Assembly (NCBI GenBank): GCA_963930655.1
Contig: OZ005609.1
Span: 15,015,001-15,079,000, forward strand
Length of the DNA: 64,000 nucleotides
Direction: 5' to 3'
Source of the DNA: Myrica gale
Taxonomy: Eukaryota; Streptophyta; Magnoliopsida; Fagales; Myricaceae
The notes beneath the pieces were generated by a model. That model did not search any database. It had not been told where the DNA came from and worked only from the letters and a program-made list of their open reading frames with translations. Below, one piece after another: positions 35,750-46,819 of this stretch. Made by a program: the position numbers and the translations under genes. The first letter of the stretch is position 1. Each line of letters starts with the position of its first letter.

Positions 35750-37136
35750 TTCATTCTATACACATCCATAAAGTAATTTTCCCTGTTTGGACCTTTTTAC
35801 CCTAACGTTTTGTGTGAAATGTCAAAACTGTCCTTAGAGACCTCCAGGGGCATTTTCAACCTTTCCTACATCATTTTTGGCTGAAATTTTTACAGTGATG
35901 TCCTTATTTTTTATAAATACTATCTGAAAAGTTTCATGCAAAAATGCAAAGGATAGCTTGGGGTCATTTTGGGCAGTTGCCATTTTTGAATAAAAACCCT
36001 AACTAAATATTCTTACGCTTAATGAATCTTGCATTTAGATACTTTAAGTCAATAAGCTATCTAGCACACTCATGTAAATGAGTTAACAGTGCACATAATG
36101 TGAGATATTCTTAAAGAAATGAAGGCAAACATAAATCATATTCATAATTCCGTCATGCATTTGATATCATTTACAAGCTTTCAAGTAACAATATTCATCT
36201 TTGAGTTCTTAAGCTCCTTTCCATGGCCTTACTTGGTCTTCCTTTCATCAAAGACTTGTACTTGTCATTCGGCCATCATCAAGATCTCAATTAATCAACA
36301 TATTACATCAAGTGCATGAAACATGCATCTTCAAGCTAGGGATTTCACATGCAATGCACCCATCAACTTCAATGGCCAACCCGTGGCCTATAGGTCCCCA
36401 AAAACCAAGTTTTTAGCCACTGGTATGGCTTATAATACAACCCAAAATCTCTTTGAATAAACAAGGTTTACACAACAACCTTTTCTTGCAAATACATCAA
36501 GGAAAACTCAAGGTTTCTAGTGTAAGATTTCATATTGGCACATAGGTTTTTCTTTTGCAATAGTCTACTAACATACAGTGAACCTAACATGATTCTCATC
36601 CATACATCAAGTAAAGTACACGAAAATTACATTTGGTTCCCAACGCAAGAGGCATGAAAACTACCCTTACCAAAGCACCAAGACCTAACCCTTACCTTGG
36701 TGAATTTCGGGTGGCCCTAGGTGGACTTGAAACTCTACTTCTCTTTTCCCTCCTTCTTCTTCTCTTTTGGCTGACTGCTCGGCTCTCTCTCAACTCACTT
36801 GGTCGGCAACACACCCACACACACCAAAAGACTCTACGTTGCACGGCTTGAGAAACCAACCAAGCCATCATTTGGTCCAAAGGAGCTGCAAGAAGCAAGC
36901 TCCTTGGATGGCCAATTTGGGCGGCAAGGGGCAGGAGAAGCCAAATGGCACACTCCCCCTTTTTCTGGGTAATCATTAGCTGTAAAAATAATCATACACA
37001 ATCTCACTCAATGCATGTCGATTAGGCTTGAATTTCACTGCACTGTGCATGCTAAAAGTACAAGGAAATGAGATAAGAGAATAGGACAAGGAAATGAGAC
37101 AAAACTCAAGGGTTTGGGAGAGCTTGTCGTGTGACC

Positions 37137-37374
37137 AGGCTTGTCCCGGGTCATCCCGGTCATACATGCATGCGCTTGGAGATTAGCTTGGACCGAGCTT
37201 GTCCCCGATCATCCCGGACATACAAACATGCTCCTGGAGATTAGCCAGGTACACCGAGGTTACCAGGCTTGTCCCCGGTCATCCCGAGCATACAGACATG
37301 CGCTTGGAGATTAGCCGGGCATACAAGCCTCCGAGTCTGTACCCCCGGTCATCCAGGGCATACAGGCCTCCGCG
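37137..37374. repeat. Tandem repeat of about 60-70 bp, four degenerate copies
   Basis: Units start AGGCTTGTCCC (37137), GAGCTTGTCCC (37195), AGGCTTGTCCC (37265) and AGTCTGTACCC (37334), each containing a CATCCCGG-type word, CATACA and GGAGATTAGC. They lie in the long LTR-like block; the last copy is truncated. Confidence 0.85.
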
Positions 37375-37529
37375 TCACCCTTCTTAAATAGATAATAGGA
37401 TAATTGAAATGTTTAGCAAGAAAATTGAAAAACAAATCATTTGTCAAGGAAATCATCGAGATTAGAAAATCATAGCTATTGTCATTAATTTAGCTTAAAT
37501 AGATAAAATTAAGGAGGGGTGTTAGAGAG

Positions 37530-37880
37530 CTATATCCTAGAAAAGCAGTAAGCAGACTTTGGTTGCTACATCTACCATGGAGGCAGAATTTGTTGCTTGC
37601 TATGAAGCTAGTACACAGGCACTATGATTGAAAAAATTTATCAGTGATCTAAAGATCATCGATTCTATAGCAAGACCTATCAGGATCTTTTGCGACAATG
37701 CAGCTACAGTATTCTTTTCAAAGAATAATAAAAGTGGAAGCAGAAGTAATCATATCGATATCAAGTATCTCACAGTGAGAGAGAATATAAAGAGACATGA
37801 ATTCTCTATTAAGCATACAAACACTGATTTGATGATAGCTAATCCCATGACAAAATGTTTACCGATTAAAGCAGTTTAAA
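37530..37880 (+). pseudogene. Copia A RNase H, C-terminal half
   Basis: The RNase H of Copia A resumes here after the 13.3-kb insertion. It reads ATSTMEAEFVACYEAS, then LKKFISDLKIID, IFCDNAATVFFSKN, SNHIDIKYLTVREN and DLMIANPMTKCLP. In TNT1-like elements these motifs directly follow the residues that end at about 24228. A TAG (apparently from TGG) lies near 37538 and a stop near 37625. Confidence 0.9.
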
Positions 37881-38271
37881 GGTCATGTGGAGCTATGGAC
37901 TTGTTGATCTAGCTAGTATAAGTTTGTTTCTCTCTCATTGTTCTAATTAGACACACAATTTCGTTTTTCTGATAAATAAGGTTTATTTGTGCACATACAT
38001 TATTTATTTATCCATGGGGATATTTTATTTGGACCTGAATGACGTATTGGAAATTCATTCATAAAGTCTTAGCTCATAAAGTACTCATGTAGAGACTATT
38101 GTGTATTGTGATACATGGAAGGAAATTATTCAATCTTAAGAGTCTTACCGCCATGATTTGTGCATAATATTTTTTATTTGAGTGAGTGTTTCAAAACTAG
38201 TACGAATGAATATAATAATGGTCATACAAAAGTGTTAATCACCCAAGCAGATAATTACGTGTTATGTGGAC

Positions 38272-38283
38272 CAAGTGGGAGAA
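38272..38283 (+). promoter_or_regulatory. Polypurine tract of Copia A
   Basis: CAAGTGGGAGAA immediately before the 3' LTR. Confidence 0.75.
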
Positions 38284-38604
38284 TGTAAAATATTTTGAAT
38301 ATTTTCCTTAAAATGGCCCACATATCTAGTGTATGAAGTTTTGAATTTATATCATTGGTGTTTTGAATTTTATTTCTATAAATTTTAAATAGAATCTTAT
38401 TCTTTGATGGGAGGAATAACTGAAGTATAATTCTGATAAGGGGATCCCTAGCCTAACCTATAAAATAAAGACATGTGTATTCTACTAAAACGGCTAATAC
38501 AATTAATGAATAAGTTAGAAGAATCTATCACTCTCACGTGTCCTTTCTTTTGCCGTACAAAAGCAGATACAACACTTATGGATGTGCGTATTTAATTTCT
38601 TACA
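38284..38604 (+). repeat. 3' LTR of Copia A
   Basis: About 321 bp starting TGTAAAATATTTTGAATATT and ending TTTCTTACA; some 50 bp shorter than the 5' LTR owing to several small deletions, consistent with an old insertion. Confidence 0.9.
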
Positions 38605-39082
38605 CAATTAGCTCGAGCGAGATAATTGACGAGCGAACGTGAACAGTGGGAAGTGGGCGTTCACGTTCGCTTGCACGTGCTGGCTGACGATCCTCGCGCG
38701 AATGCCCAAGGTCCAGAAGCGGATGTCCTCTGGGTATAGCCACTTCTACGTGCATGCTTTGGCAATCTGGGCTGCCTCCAACTTCAAGGTCCTATAAAAG
38801 TCAATTCTAATCTATTTTGAATGCATTTTTTATTATTTAGGTGAAAAAAGAATGCATCCTTTATTGGAAAATATTGTCCAAAGCACGTATATAATTTCAA
38901 TATATCTTAATTTAAATTCTCCTATTTAATTATTCACTATTTGAATGTTGCATTGATAATAAATGAATTAGAAGATGAATTAAAGCATGTGATGAGAATG
39001 TACGTCTTTGAAGGTCCATTAAACTCTATTTTTCTGTATTTTTCAAGTAACATAGGCTTCTAAAGGCAATGATAGAGTAAAT
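38605..39082. other. Spacer with a short GC-rich gene-like patch, not identified
   Basis: About 38620-38795 is GC-richer than its surroundings and has a plus-strand 33-codon ORF from 38702 (MPKVQKRMSSGYSH). I do not recognise it; it could be a truncated gene fragment. The remainder is AT-rich with no feature seen. Confidence 0.35.
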
Positions 39083-39447
39083 TTTGGAATTTAGCAAAAA
39101 GGTCATTGGATTTATACCCTTTGGCAAATGGGTCATTCACTTTCAAATTTCAAAATTTTAGTTCTTGGATTTTCGATGTTTGACAAAATGGTCCTTCCGT
39201 CAGTCTGTCGTCCATATACTTAACGGAGCTCTCTGACACGTCAGCAAATTTGTACCAATCGACCGCTCACATTTTACACATATATCCGATCGACTGCTAC
39301 AAATCCGTTAAGCATATGGACGGCAGACTGACAGAAAGACCATTTCGTCAAATATCGAAAACCCAATGACTAAAATTTTGAAATTTGAAAGTGAATGACT
39401 CATTTGCCAAAGGGGTATAAACCCAAGTACCATTTTGTCATATTCCC
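39083..39447. mobile_element. Foldback (long inverted repeat) element, Mutator-like MITE
   Basis: Two arms of roughly 150 bp are inverted copies of each other: left GGCAAATGGGTCATTCACTT and TGACAAAATGGTCCTTCCGT, right ATTTGCCAAAG, AAAGACCATTTCGTC and CATATGGACGGCAGACTGAC. The loop is short (about 39240-39300). No coding content. Flanks share TAAAT but no clean 9-bp TSD. Confidence 0.8.
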
Positions 39448-39934
39448 TAAATAAAATTTTGTTTTCTTTCTTAATATATTTTTTTCTATGTTCTATTCTC
39501 AAGTTTTTGTGAGACTGTTAGCTTTTGACTTTCATGTGCCAGTTGAGAGTGCAGAGCATTATTGGTCTGGCAAGATGCGCGGTAGAATGGTAAGGTGCGC
39601 GGCAGAAGGAGCCTGGTTCAACTCGTGAAACTAGAACTAAAACCGTGACCTAAAACCAGGAACAAAACCGCATCCAAACAAGCAAAAGGGCCCAGGATTC
39701 ATACGAACAAAAAAAAACCCTCGCAGTTTATTTTAAACGTATTGCCTTTTTATTTTGTAAGAGGGTGATTCAGATGTGACAAGAGGCGCAGCCCTAGGAA
39801 ACAAATGGTCACCTCTGTTGCTTTCATACGTTGGACGCAGGCGTGTCAGAGTTCTCTGTATCTACGTGAATCTCTTTTCTTCATCATCCCGTAACAACTC
39901 CTATCAAAGTGTGCCCAGTACAGCAACTGTAAAT
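39448..39934. other. Spacer, no gene recognised
   Basis: Mixed-composition DNA between the foldback element and the LINE remnant. Short ORFs here have no recognisable domain. Confidence 0.4.
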
Positions 39935-40377
39935 ATATTTGCACCGAAAGAAGTAAGAGATCGTGAGTTTTCAGAGATTTGGGAGGCTCTCTCTGTCATT
40001 TGTACACGAAGCAATTCTCAAGCATTAATTCTCTTTTTGGAGAATTTTCGATGAATATTGCGTTGTCAATGGGGTGGAAAGCATTTGACTTCAAAACTGA
40101 TTGTCAAGGTCTTTCTGCGATGATTCTAGATTGTGAAGTAGATCCTGGACCACTGCTGCATTTTCAACTCTTAGTTCTTCGAGAGTTCTTTCTGCATCAT
40201 GCTGATTGTTCTATTTTATGGATTCCTCGTCTACTTCATCTGTTTGCTCACTGTTTAGCCAATTGGGCTTCTTCTTTTTCCTGTTTTGGTGTCATTTGTC
40301 CTAGTAGTTTGCCTGCTGGCTCAGGTGTTGAGCTCTGTTTCTTAGTTTTAACTCTGTAAGGTTTGCTAAGAAAAAAA
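39935..40377 (+). pseudogene. RNase H fragment of a truncated LINE, plus strand
   Basis: The translation contains ALSMGWKAFDFKTDCQGLSA, LLVLREFFLHHADCSI and LWIPRLLHLFAHCLANWAS, the RVT_3-type RNase H seen at the C-terminus of plant L1 ORF2 (the TDCQ aspartate and the late H-x-A-HxLA motif). It lacks the RT and has frame changes near 40010-40060, so it is a 5'-truncated LINE piece and not a gene. An A-rich stretch (about 40367-40382) may be its tail. Confidence 0.7.
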
Positions 40378-40555
40378 GAAACCATTGGTGGGAAGCAAAT
40401 TGGGGAAGCACAAGACGGGAAGGCCTACCAAGGTGGTGGTAAACGAAACAGTGAACCTGAGGAAACGTACGGATAGCCCTGGTTAATAGCTTTTGCAGCT
40501 GTCCACATCTTAATTCTTAAATACATGTAATATCAATAATTAAAAAAGCACAAGA

Positions 40556-40573
40556 CTTTGCAGTGAGGAACAC
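40556..40573. repeat. Left TSD of LINE 2
   Basis: CTTTGCAGTGAGGAACAC, an 18-bp perfect duplicate of 46802-46819. Confidence 0.95.
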
Positions 40574-40691
40574 TCTTTTTTTTTTTTAAAACAACCCATA
40601 TCATTAGAAACTAGAAGTTCGAATCACAATGCAGAATAAAGGAAGGAACATTACAAGGATCAAGAAAACCAGAAAACTGGAAACGAGCGGC

Positions 40692-43600
40692 TCATTGAGC
40701 CAAAAGATGTGCTTGCTGGTTCAGGCGCCGAGGGACCCAGTGAATGGCCCACTCAGATTGGGCTTTAAACTGAGCGCGCAGGGCCACTACCATTGTATCA
40801 ATTTTCCAACACGGCGGGAGCTCAGGCTTCGAAATATCCTCAAAGAGGAATTTGGAGTCTGTTTCGAACACAACCCGATACCACTTCTTCGAAAGAGCAA
40901 GTTTCACAGCTCGAACAACGGCCATTGTTTCACCAACAAGGGGGTCTATAGCCCTAATGCACTCCATGTACACTTTACAGAGGGAGCTGAAGTTGTCTCG
41001 ACATGAGACAGCTATGTACGATCCGGATTGACGTACGGCGACATCAAAGTTGATCTTCAAAAAACCAGGTTCTGGAGGAACCCAAGAGGCTGCAAAACGA
41101 GGACACCGGGAGTGCCAAGTAGATATGTGATCCGAGAAAGGTCGAAGAAGAGAGGCCTGCATGGCAGTAATTGGTACCTGTAACCCCTCGTGTACCGCCA
41201 GGTTACGATGATACCACAAAACATCCATTACAAGAGCTGCGTTCAAAACAAACGAAGGTATAGCCGCTGAAGGGATACCCAGCCAGGAGTCTGCTGTGAG
41301 AATGAGTGTAATCCACTGGGCTGGAGTAGAGATAGGGATCTGGGAAATAATAAGCGGCCATGCAGAGAGATTCCATAGTTGACGGGCAAAAGAGCATTCC
41401 ACTAAGACATGAAGGATAGTCTCGGCGTGACCCCCGCAAAGGACAGATGGAACACGAACCGGCAGAGCCTCCGCAGCAATCTTCCATAACAGGAGTTTAA
41501 GGCGGTCCTACAAGCGAAGAGTCCAAAGCTTGGTCCAGATATCCTCCTCCAAGAACAAACGGGAAGGGCGCCTGAGAAACTGGGAGTCGGCCACAACACC
41601 TTTGACCGAAAACCTGCCCTTCGGATCAGGAGTCCATAAAAGAGTATCAAGAAGATGAGGCTTGGGGGTGACAACATTAAAATATTATCCACCGTGGAGG
41701 AAGAGAATAAGGATACCAAGAGAGCCCGATCCGAGTCACCGGTGACACTGGAGACCAGCTCAGTGACGAATGTTGGTTGCTGAGCATGGGTAGAAGAAGG
41801 AAGCCATGCAGGGCCAAAACTTGGTTGAAGAGGAATCCAGGGATCAAAACGAATGTTGACAGAGCCACCGTTACATGGAGAAATGCAAACCGATAGCTTA
41901 AGCGCTTGGCGGATACCACACAGACCCTGCCAAGTTAACGAAGCACCGGCTTTAGCAGTAGACATCAAAAAGGAAGAGGTGGGAAAATACTTTGCCTTCA
42001 GGAGGCGAACCTATAAGGAATTCGGATGCTGCAAGAGATTCCAGCCCAGTTTCTGCATGAAGGCCTCATTGAGCTCCCGCAGAGAACGAAGGCCAAGACC
42101 TCCCGCTCTTTTGGGTTGGCAAATTGCCTGCCACGCTTTGGGGGTGTAGTTCCGAGACTTATGGGTGGAAAAACCCCACCAAAAATCTTTAAGCACTTTG
42201 TCCACTTGAGCGCCCCAGCCTTTTGGAAGGAGAAAGGACTGCATGTAGTATTGTGGCAAGGATAGAGCCACTGACTTTATAAGGGTGGTGCGGCCAGATT
42301 GAGAAAGGGTCTTACACTTCCAGCCCGCCAGTTTAGAACAAACTCTGTCCTGTAGAACTTGGAAATGTTTCGATTTATCATGTCCCAAAAACAGAGGAAG
42401 TCCAGGTATTTAGCATTGTGCTTCATGCAGGGCAAGAGCATATCGTTGCATATAGCGTGGCACACTTTGGGATGAGTGTTTTTGCTGAAATGAACAGCAA
42501 ACTTAGTCTTGTTCACGAGTTGGCCTGACCACCGACAGTAAGCTGCCACGACATCATCCACCACCCTGGACTCCCACAGATTCGCCCTGCATAACACTAA
42601 GAGGTCATCTGCGAACATCAAATGAGTCACGGGAGGGCGTTCCTAGAGACCCGGATCCCGTGAAGGGAAAGAGACTGCTCTGCTTTGAGGAAAGCCCGAG
42701 ATAAGGGTTCAGACGCCAAAATAAAAAGGAAAAGGGATAAGGGATCCCCTTGCCTTAGACCGCGGCTAGGAGTAAACCGACCGAAGGGACTCCCGTTGAG
42801 CATCACTGAAAAAGTAACCGTTGATAGGCATTGAGAGATGAGACGTATCTAGTGAGGGTTGAAACCAAAGCATTTCAGGACGTGTAGGATATAGTTCCAT
42901 TCCATGCAATCGTAGGCCTGAGTCATGTCAAGTTTGATCGCCATAAGCCCACTTTTTCCAGATTTTTGAGCCATAGAGTGAAAGATCTCGGAAGCGCAAA
43001 TGGAGTTATCCTGGATGACTCTACCAGGTGTGAATGTTGACTGTGACGACGAAATAAGCTTAGGGAGTAGAGGTTTTAACCGGTTTGCCAGCAGCTTCAA
43101 CAAAATCTTATAAGACACATTGCACAACCCTATGGGTCGAAACTGAGAAACCTTTGTAGGGTTGTTGGTTTTGGTATCAAAGCAATGTAAGTATAGTTAA
43201 ACTGAGAAAGCAAATAGCCGGATGAGAAAAAGCTGCGTACCATATTGATAACCGAATTATGCACTAAAGGCCAGTATTTTTGGTAAAAAGACGTCGTCAT
43301 ACCATCAGGGTCGGGAGCTTTAGAAGAGCCCAGTTGCTTCACTGTGGACCAGATCTCGCTATCACTGGGGCAGCGACAAAGGAGGTCATTGTCTGAGGTG
43401 GAAATGACCGGTGTAATGAATTCCTCTATCTCAACAGCAATCTCCGGGTCCCCAGTTGCATAAAGGTTTTGGAGATGATCTACAAACATTGTCCCTATAG
43501 ACCCCGTTCACCATGCCATATCCCCCGATCATCCAAAAAGAGAATGGATGTCATTGCGTCGTTGCCGAATCAGAGTCGAGACGTGGAAAAACTTGGTATT

Positions 43601-44666
43601 TTAAGTCCGTTGTTGTTAACCAGGAAATACGAGACTTAGATTTCCATAGGGCTTCCTCTTTGAGCAAAGTGTCTTGAAGAACTGACCGGAGATGAGCTAA
43701 AGAGGCCTCCTGTGAGTCTAAGGTGGGGAGTTTTTCCAAAGCAAGAATTTGATGGTGAAGATGGTGGACTGTAGCAGGGAGGAGACCCACTGTTTCTCGA
43801 TTCCAGCGTTGTAGAGCCTGTTGGGTATAAATGAGCTTGCGAGAAAGTTGAAAAGCTGGTGAGCCATGAACAAATCGTTTCCAAGCTTCCAAAACGATCG
43901 ACCCACACGGCGGTTCCTGCAACCAGAATTGTTCAAACCTAAAAGGTTTGGGTCCATAAAAAGGCAGCCCTTGCGTCTGTAAAAGAATGAGACAATGGTC
44001 TGAAGAAGTGCGAGGCAAATGAGAGAGGAGAGCACGAGGGAACAGAGAAGACCATTCGGTGTTCCCATAGGCTTTATCCAATCTTTCTTTGATACGGCCA
44101 TGCCCTTGACGACCATTACACCATGTAAAACGTGGACCTTCATACCCGAGATCCACCATACCATGACGAGCCAGAAAATAGCCCAGTCCATGCTGAGAGG
44201 ATGTCGCAACAACCTGAAGACCTCCTTGTTTCTCTCTTTGGGAGAGGACAGAATTATAATCACCGAGAACCACCCATGGACCCCCAAACCGAGAATCCAA
44301 CCGAGACAAGTTCTCCTAGAAAAGCTCCTTTTGCAGTCGATCCACTGGACTATAGATAAAAGTTAAGGCCCAAGGCTGACGATCTGGATCCGCATATACC
44401 ATGAGGCTGATAATGTTAGCCTGAATAGTGACCAAATCGAACTTCACACCTAGCCTCCAGGCAAAAGCCAAGCCACCACTACGGCCAGCAGCCAGATGAG
44501 ACAGAGAAAGAGGATATCCTACCCGACTTAGGATATGCTGAGCACGACTTATTTTAGTCTCCACCAGGCAAATACAGTCGGGGTTGTATTGCCTAATGAG
44601 GGCCCTAAGGGAACAAGAAGCCGTAGGAAGGGCCAATCCCCGGCAGTTCCAAAAGAAGGCTCTCAT
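40692..44666 (-). pseudogene. LINE 2 ORF2: endonuclease, RT, zf-RVT and RNase H, broken
   Basis: The endonuclease begins MRAFFWNCRGLALP at 44666, has CLVETK, one in-frame TAG at about 44316, then GDYNSVLS and SDHCLIL in the same frame, so all catalytic motifs remain. RT pieces: SSKAPDPDGMT (43489-43130), KLDMTQAYDCMEW (43127-42849), a PRQGDPLSLFLF box near 42740 and HLMFADDLLVL at 42630. zf-RVT spans 42388-41402 in pieces. RNase H is a long open stretch (41402-40692) with KINFDVAVRQSG, ETDSKFLFEDI and WVPRRLNQQAHLLA. Frame changes near 43490, 43130, 42630 and 41400 make it inactive. Confidence 0.9.
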
Positions 44667-46430
44667 TGAGGGGGTGGGGGCATGGCAGGGCCCGCCTCCT
44701 CAACCGAAAGAGAGAAAAGAGACGACCCAGAACTGGGTCGATGTGATAAACCAAAATGTCGTAAGTTACTCCGAGAGCGGGCACGTAGACGACGCGGTTT
44801 TGGCAAAGGTAGTGTGATGGCACTGCAAAGTGCAGGGGTTTCAAGTGTCTCAGCATGCATGCAGAGGCGTTTCGATTCGTGGGTGGGCCAAGGCAACAGA
44901 CGCTTGGCACCAACCGATTCCATGACGTGCCCCAGTGAAACAGCTACAGGTGACAAAGAGACATCTGGGGCCGCAGGGTCTGGACAAAGTTGTATGGCGT
45001 GCCCCAACGTTGCAGCGCCATGTGACAGAGAAGCAGCTGAGATTGCAGGTGGTGTCGAATGAGCTGGAGGAATTTCTTCAATGCGTATGGATGTGTTCTC
45101 ATTCACCTGCCGAGTTTCCAAGCCTATGTGTGCTAGCTGTCTCAACTCTGCCGGCAAGTCTGCAAAGCGGTCAGAACGAGGTGAGGAAACGTGATACCCT
45201 TTCTGGTGGTCCCATTGCACACTTGGCGGACTGTCAGGTCGAGGAGAGAAAACATGAAAGCCGGCCCGCTGCTCGCATTGCACTAACCTCTCCATATTGA
45301 GCATGAAATTATAGTGCTCGTCCCATGCATCCTGATCTGACACCACTTGTCGTGGGTCTAAAGGACGGTAAAGGTGAGAGGGAGGAGGAGTGGGCTGACC
45401 CGACATGTCAGATTTAGCCGTCGGACCCTGGGAAAGCTGATCTGTAGGGACCACCAAATCAGAGATGGGCAGGTCAATGATTAGGCTCTCGGATTGAGGG
45501 CGGGCCGCCACCCCATTGTCAGGTGCAGTGGTGGGGGTGACATAGGACTTCTCCTGGGGAGCCGGGGGAGAAGAAAGAACAGTTGAAGCCGTCGGCCGAG
45601 ACTGCCCCCAGACCTTTGTAGAAGACAGCACAGGGTGAGGGTGAGCAGAGAACCGTTTTGAGTCAAACGTCGTTGCTTTGAGGTTGACGATGGCCTCCTT
45701 AGGCCCCTCGAAAATCCAGCGTTGGAAAGGACAGAAATGGGAGTTGTGGTCAAGCCGCCCACAAGTATGACACCAATCTGAAATACGTTCATACTTATAT
45801 TGGATCCAAACTTTCGGCTTGTTAGGACGTTTAAGAATACATCCCGAAAATAAAGGTAAGGTTGTGTAACATCGACTAAAACAGCCGTGCGGAGAAACGC
45901 CATGCCTAAGATCTTCTTCCTGGGATTAAAATCCACCTCCTGCACTGAACCAGCTTTTATTCCATACTCCACCGCATGAGGACGAGTTATATGGCTAAGA
46001 GGGAGCCCATGAATCTGAACCCAGAGAAGGATCTGGTTAAAAGAGAGCTCCTGTAGAGTAGCGTCGACCGCCCATGCACTCAACATGAGCAGGGATCCTT
46101 TGATATTACAGGGGCCTTGTTGAAGGATATGGTTGCGGGCCTGAGTCGTGAAAAGAGAAAATGAAGCAGTCATCTGGTCCCTCGGCAATTTCCAGATCCT
46201 TGATAAAGTTCCAGGAACGGAAAATAGTTTCTCGCACCCCTGCCCGATTCAGGGGTCGAAGAGAGAGATGCTTTCCCACCAGCAAGAGAGATGCTTCCGC
46301 TGCGACGTCCTCGTGTCCGCCAGACGACCGGGTGGGAGAGACATGAAGAGCAGAAAGGGATTCTTCTAAGACACAGTGTGAAGACAAGTGTTCGAGAGCA
46401 GGCGCGGGAACTTGAGAGGAAGAAGCCATG
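44663..46430 (-). pseudogene. LINE 2 ORF1 (DUF4283 / zinc knuckle), broken
   Basis: Starts at about 46430 (MASSSQVPAPALEHLSS). The DUF4283 region continues in another frame from about 46180 (FTTQARNHILQQGPCNIKG, ILLWVQIHGLPLSHI). The frame changes again before an intact CCHC knuckle, CHTCGRLDHNSHFC, near 45770. The Pro/Ser-rich C-terminal half (45631-44663) is open for over 300 codons and ends at 44663, overlapping the start of ORF2 by a few bases. Thus at least two frame breaks. Confidence 0.82.
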
Positions 46431-46801
46431 CTGAGGAAAAGAGAAGAAGAGGGAACATAACTGGGGAAAATAGAGGCAATGGAGAAAAATAAAGCAGGAA
46501 AGGATGATAAGGGAGGACACAGAGGATGTAACTGAGCCAGGAGGAGAAGCGAAGAGAACACCGAAGAGAGTGACATAGGAGAGAAAAGAGGGAGGCTGCA
46601 GCTAAAGAAAACTGCAGAGGGTTAGACGCTAGACCAGACCCGAGGCTGGCAGAAGGAGAGAAATCTCCAGAGAGCTCGAAAGAGCGGTTAATCTCATAGG
46701 CAGAGTTGCTCACTACCTATCAAAAAGAGGCTATAGAGCTAGAGGCTCCCCCACCCGCCCTTCCACTGCACTAAAGGGATAGGCACCAATTGTAAAGCAC
46801 C

Positions 46802-46819
46802 CTTTGCAGTGAGGAACAC
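46802..46819. repeat. Right TSD of LINE 2
   Basis: CTTTGCAGTGAGGAACAC, identical to 40556-40573. Confidence 0.95.

Larger units (their letters stand above)
24229..37529 (-). mobile_element. Long non-coding LTR-like block (probable Gypsy solo LTR), split by a Sirevirus
   Basis: After removing the Sirevirus (26202-35749) about 3.75 kb of non-coding DNA remains between the two halves of the Copia A RNase H. On the minus strand it starts near TAACACCCCTCC, the opening used by many long plant Gypsy LTRs, and it lacks any gag or pol sequence, so a solo LTR left by recombination is the simplest reading. Copia A reads GCTAAGGGAG at the left junction and GAGCTATATCC at the right; only about 3-4 bases repeat, so TSD and exact ends are uncertain by a few bases. 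It holds tandem repeats at 37137-37374 and no ORF of note. Confidence 0.6.
11485..38604 (+). mobile_element. Copia A: old Ty1/copia LTR retrotransposon, expanded to 27 kb by nested insertions
   Basis: Two related LTRs of about 374 and 321 bp (11485-11858, 38284-38604) begin TGTAAAATATTTTG and end TTTCTTACA. A tRNA-iMet-type primer binding site (TGGTATCAGGGC) follows the left LTR and a purine tract (AAGTGGGAGAA) precedes the right one. Flanks CAAAT (11480-11484) and CAATT (38605-38609) fit a 5-bp TSD with one mutation. Domain order GAG, protease, integrase, reverse transcriptase, RNase H is Ty1/copia. The leader is interrupted by Copia B (12326-19294) and the RNase H by a long-LTR-like block (about 24229-37529). 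Stops are frequent throughout, so it is dead. Confidence 0.9.
40574..46801 (-). mobile_element. Full-length L1-type LINE retrotransposon (LINE 2)
   Basis: A 6.2-kb minus-strand LINE with perfect 18-bp TSDs and a 3' A-tail visible as poly-T at about 40576-40588. It has a GC-rich 5' leader (46580-46801), ORF1 with DUF4283 and CCHC knuckle, and ORF2 with endonuclease, RT, zf-RVT and RNase H. The perfect long TSD and better-preserved frames make it younger than LINE 1, though ORF2 still has several frame breaks. It sits about 240 bp beyond the stop codon of the haem-binding-domain gene on the same strand. Confidence 0.94.

Noticed and set aside
37199..37387. Repetitive Pro/Arg-rich ORF
   Set aside because: A by-product of the tandem repeats in the LTR-like block.
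39776..40359. A host RNase H gene
   Set aside because: Matches only the RVT_3 RNase H of LINE ORF2, is frame-broken and lacks other exons; treated as a truncated LINE.
44682..45300. Plus-strand ORFs of about 120 codons
   Set aside because: Antisense shadows of the GC-rich LINE 2 ORF1 C-terminal region, which has a longer, family-consistent minus-strand frame.
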